Positions 5,259 to 5,272 of a stretch of DNA of 5,272 bases are shown in pieces. The first letter of the stretch is position 1, and each line of letters opens with the position of its first letter. The stretch covers positions 1 to 5,272 of the forward strand of contig CAJUGZ010000291.1 in assembly GCA_910585855.1 (NCBI GenBank), given 5' to 3'. The notes beneath the pieces were generated by a model. That model was not told where the DNA came from and did not search any database. It worked only from the letters and a program-made list of their open reading frames with translations. Source of the DNA: an uncultured Lachnospiraceae bacterium (GTDB lineage Bacteria; Bacillota_A; Clostridia; Lachnospirales; Lachnospiraceae). The position numbers and the translations under genes were made by a program.

Positions 5259-5272
5259 AGGGGCGTGTTTAG
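5240..5272 (+). repeat. 33-base terminal direct repeat, right copy
   Basis: Identical to 1-33. It begins in the loop of the central hairpin and ends at GTGTTTAG. If the molecule is circular, one copy is redundant and the unit is 5239 bases. Confidence 0.95.

Larger units (their letters stand above)
5138..5272 (+). repeat. Partial copy of the ~330-base element (5' third)
   Basis: Starting at CCAGATGCGA, this stretch aligns with the reverse complement of 4770 down to about 4630, clearest from GCAGTGACTT (5164 onward) through GTTAGAAG, GACTTCTGC, the hairpin and GCGTGTTTAG. It stops at the window edge, and the continuation matches 34-228 at the window start. Its outer part does not pair well with 195-228, unlike the arms of the complete copy, so the two partial copies may or may not belong to one element. 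Confidence 0.75.

Overview
The window carries an acetyl-CoA carboxylase operon on the minus strand, accB-fabZ-accC-accDA, reading right to left. The codon use, strong AAGGAG ribosome sites, tight spacing and a fused carboxyltransferase gene suggest a low-to-moderate GC Gram-positive bacterium of the Clostridia, most likely Lachnospiraceae. That taxonomic guess is inference; no rRNA or marker gene is present.

Layout. 1-329 is non-coding: it starts with part of a repeat element (1-228), followed by the short 3' flank of the operon. 330-2066 is an AccD-AccA fusion, 2060-3385 is AccC (biotin carboxylase), 3401-3823 is FabZ and 3855-4367 is AccB (biotin carrier). 4368-5272 is about 900 bases without a credible gene. 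It holds a complete copy of the repeat element (4435-4770, minus orientation) just upstream of accB, an AT-rich stretch with a candidate promoter and inverted repeats (4771-5137), and another partial copy of the element (5138-5272, plus orientation). The first and last 33 bases are identical.

How the genes work together. AccC charges the biotin on AccB with CO2, the AccDA fusion moves the carboxyl group to acetyl-CoA to give malonyl-CoA, and FabZ dehydrates 3-hydroxyacyl-ACP in the elongation cycle. The window therefore has a complete acetyl-CoA carboxylase plus one elongation enzyme. The other fab genes that often precede accB in Clostridia are absent.

The part worth a second look is the non-coding part. 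A family of roughly 330-base elements brackets the operon in opposite orientations. The complete copy has perfect 21-base terminal inverted repeats within arms of about 66 bases, a central hairpin with paired base changes between copies, and a 47-codon core that aligns without gaps between copies and shows several synonymous changes. Joining the window's ends through the 33-base overlap yields a second full-length element. This means either a closed circle of 5239 bases or, quite possibly, a chromosomal segment cut at two copies of the same repeat. The sequence alone cannot settle which.
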